Shown here piece by piece: positions 7,196-8,354 of a stretch of 8,354 nucleotides of DNA. Each line of letters starts with the position of its first letter. Positions within the stretch are counted from its first letter, which is position 1. The notes under the pieces are model-generated. The model had not been told where the DNA came from. It was given only the letters and a program-made list of their open reading frames with translations, and did no database searches. The translations under genes and the position numbers were made by a program. This DNA comes from Protofrankia sp963555915. GTDB taxonomy: Bacteria > Actinomycetota > Actinomycetes > Frankiales > Frankiaceae. The stretch lies in NCBI RefSeq assembly GCF_963555915.1, contig NZ_CAUVXL010000221.1, forward strand, positions 1 through 8,354. The letters are read 5' to 3'.

Positions 7196-7204
7196 AGACA
7201 ATTC

Positions 7205-7474
7205 CTACCGCCGCAGCCCGAGTCTTTCGATCAGTGACCGGTAGCGGCTTATGTCGGTCTTGGCGAGATAATTCAGCAGCCGTCGCCGACGGCCGACCAG
7301 GAGCAGCAGCCCACGGCGGCTGTGGTGGTCGTGCTTGTGCATCTTCAGGTGCTCGGTCAGGTCGCTGATCCGCCGGGTGAGCATCGCCACCTGCACTTCG
7401 GGCGATCCGGTATCACGCTCGACCGTGGCGTACTCGGACAAGATCTTCTGCTTGACGTCGCTCGCGAGCGGCAC
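7205..7474 (-). CDS. rpsO: 30S ribosomal protein uS15 (S15)
   Basis: 89 residues, the standard S15 length. S15 binds the three-way junction in the central domain of 16S rRNA early in 30S assembly. Recognisable parts are the N-terminal helix with GSPEVQVAMLTRRISDLTEH (23-42), the rRNA-binding HKHDHHSRRGLL region (46-57) and the C-terminal YRSLIERLGLRR. The start is a GTG preceded, with a 6-nt spacer, by the Shine-Dalgarno-like AGGAAGAGG. The gene sits between ribF and pnp, as is usual in actinobacteria, with 111 nt upstream and 140 nt downstream. S15 represses its own mRNA in several phyla through leader RNA structures that differ between groups; whether it does so here cannot be told from the sequence alone. 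Confidence 0.98.
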   Translation of the reverse strand: MPLASDVKQKILSEYATVERDTGSPEVQVAMLTRRISDLTEHLKMHKHDHHSRRGLLLLVGRRRRLLNYLAKTDISRYRSLIERLGLRR

Positions 7475-7480
7475 GCGAAA

Positions 7481-7489
7481 CCTCTTCCT
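7481..7489 (-). promoter_or_regulatory. rpsO ribosome binding site (AGGAAGAGG)
   Basis: The purine-rich AGGAAGAGG ends 6 nt before the GTG at 7474 and supports that start over downstream alternatives. Confidence 0.75.
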
Positions 7490-7540
7490 GTCTGCGGGTG
7501 GGATGCGCGCCCGGGGTCTGCCTCACCCAGGCTGACGGAC

Positions 7541-7560
7541 ACACCACACTCGTCTGGTGT
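7541..7560 (-). promoter_or_regulatory. Small hairpin in the ribF-rpsO leader
   Basis: ACACCA (7541-7546) and TGGTGT (7555-7560) form a 6-bp stem with an 8-nt loop in the 111-nt spacer between the ribF stop and rpsO. A weaker pairing, GGGTG 7496-7500 with CACCC 7524-7528, lies nearer the gene. No U-tract follows either, so termination is unlikely. They could be part of an S15-responsive leader or of no significance. I could not identify a convincing promoter in this spacer. Confidence 0.3.
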
Positions 7561-7585
7561 CGAAGCTTACCAACCCCGCGGGTAC

Positions 7586-8354
7586 CTAAGGCTCGTCCGT
7601 CGCCGGAGTGATGATCTTACGGGTGGCCAGGACGTCTGCGGCCATCTGGGCAACCAGGTCAGCCACGGAGTCGAAGCGCAGGGTGGGCCGCAGCCGCTCG
7701 GTGAACTCGAACGCGAGGTGAGCGTCATAGAGATCGTCGTCGAAGTCGAGGAGATACGCCTCAACCCGCCGCTGCGTCCCGTCAAAGGTCGGGTTGGTAC
7801 CGATGGAGATCGCCGCCGGATACCGCTTACCCGACCACACCGCATGCCCGGCGTACACACCGTCGGCGGGCACTGCCGCGTACGCGGTGGTCGCAAGGTT
7901 GGCGGTCGGATATCCGATAGCGCGGCCACGTGCGTCGCCGTGCACCACGATTCCCTCCACCCGGTGGTCACGGCCGAGCGCACGCGCAGCGGTAACCACA
8001 TCGCCGTCGGCAATACACGCTCGAATATGGGTGGAAGACAACACGTGGTCGTCTGCACGCAGCAGCCGGACGCCCTCCACGGCAAAACCGTCGGTCACCC
8101 CGCTGCAACGCAGGGTCTCCAGGTTCCCGGCCGCCCGGTGACCATAGGTGAAGTTCTCCCCGACCACCACGGCGCTCGGCCGCAGCCGATGCAGAAGCAT
8201 GTCGTGGACGAACCCGTCCGCTGGTACCCGGCTGAACTCGGGAGTGAAGGGCTGGACGCACAGCGCGTCGACACCGAGCCGTTCCAGTAGTTCCGCCTTG
8301 AAAGCCGGCGTCGTCAGCAGCGCCGGATGGCTGCCCGGTCGGATGACCTCGGCC
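7586..8354 (-). CDS. ribF: Bifunctional riboflavin kinase/FAD synthetase RibF (5' end cut off by window edge)
   Basis: RibF phosphorylates riboflavin to FMN and adenylates FMN to FAD in the cytosol. The 255 visible residues include most of a protein usually 310-330 long; the N-terminal nucleotide-binding motif lies beyond the right edge. The frame is open from 8354, reading AEVIRGPSGHPALLTTP, so the ATG at 8200 is internal. Visible adenylyltransferase parts are VVGENFTYGHRAAGN (8167-8123) and SSTHIR (8038-8021). The C-terminal riboflavin kinase domain has GYPTAN (7915-7898), ISIGTNPTF, and VEAYLLDFDDDLYD, whose Glu (codon at 7762) is the likely catalytic base. It ends at TAG, 111 nt before rpsO. 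This position upstream of rpsO is the known actinobacterial order, often after truB. Its product FAD is the cofactor of ThyX at the other end of the window. Confidence 0.96.
   Translation of the reverse strand, partial: AEVIRPGSHPALLTTPAFKAELLERLGVDALCVQPFTPEFSRVPADGFVHDMLLHRLRPSAVVVGENFTYGHRAAGNLETLRCSGVTDGFAVEGVRLLRADDHVLSSTHIRACIADGDVVTAARALGRDHRVEGIVVHGDARGRAIGYPTANLATTAYAAVPADGVYAGHAVWSGKRYPAAISIGTNPTFDGTQRRVEAYLLDFDDDLYDAHLAFEFTERLRPTLRFDSVADLVAQMAADVLATRKIITPATDEP

Noticed and set aside
6264..7244. Long open frame on the plus strand (326 codons) opposite pnp
   Set aside because: Antisense shadow of a strongly conserved gene; composition is Arg/Gly/His-rich with no family resemblance.
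7496..7560. Intrinsic terminator between ribF and rpsO
   Set aside because: The hairpins are short and no U-tract follows on the transcribed strand.
7575..7582. Palindrome CCCGCGGG near the ribF stop
   Set aside because: Eight-base GC palindromes are frequent by chance in DNA of this composition, and there is no loop or second copy to suggest an operator.
7322..8290. Long open frame on the plus strand (322 codons) opposite rpsO and ribF
   Set aside because: Runs across two real genes and their spacer in antisense; no domain and no ribosome binding site I can see.

Overview
This window looks like chromosomal core-genome DNA from a high-GC actinobacterium (Actinomycetota). The ThyX signature RHRHFSYSQLSQRY, the PepR-type M16 peptidase and the gene order ribF-rpsO-pnp-pepR-dapB-...-thyX are all what I know from Streptomyces, Mycobacterium and relatives. 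I cannot name the genus; a Frankia- or Micromonospora-like lineage is possible but unproven. Base composition is roughly two-thirds G+C by eye. GTG starts are common.

Every real gene reads on the minus strand, so transcription runs from right to left. At the right edge is a 5'-truncated ribF (FAD synthase). It is followed by a 111-nt leader, rpsO (ribosomal protein uS15), a structured 140-nt spacer, and pnp (polynucleotide phosphorylase, interrupted by a 166-N assembly gap). Then come pepR (M16 zinc peptidase), dapB (dihydrodipicolinate reductase), a small two-helix membrane protein with one TPR-like motif, a shortened Hsp70 (DnaK-family) protein, and a 3'-truncated thyX at the left edge. Spacing from pnp to thyX is tight: 10 nt, a 4-nt GTGA overlap, another 4-nt GTGA overlap, 18 nt and 39 nt. 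A single operon, or two overlapping ones, is likely.

Functionally the block joins RNA turnover and ribosome genes (rpsO, pnp), lysine and peptidoglycan precursor synthesis (dapB), thymidylate synthesis (thyX) and flavin supply (ribF makes the FAD that ThyX uses). The least ordinary gene is the Hsp70 paralogue between the TPR protein and thyX. It keeps the ATPase residues, but it has an extra segment of about 47 residues before a degenerate interdomain linker and lacks nearly the whole alpha-helical lid.

Two other points stand out. The N run in pnp appears to be a false gap: its two flanks join with zero missing bases to give an in-frame Ala codon inside a conserved HGSALF-type motif. The rpsO-pnp spacer holds a perfect 10-bp inverted repeat whose upstream arm can also pair locally, a candidate RNA control element. 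I see no mobile element, CRISPR array, tRNA gene or clearly novel multi-gene system.
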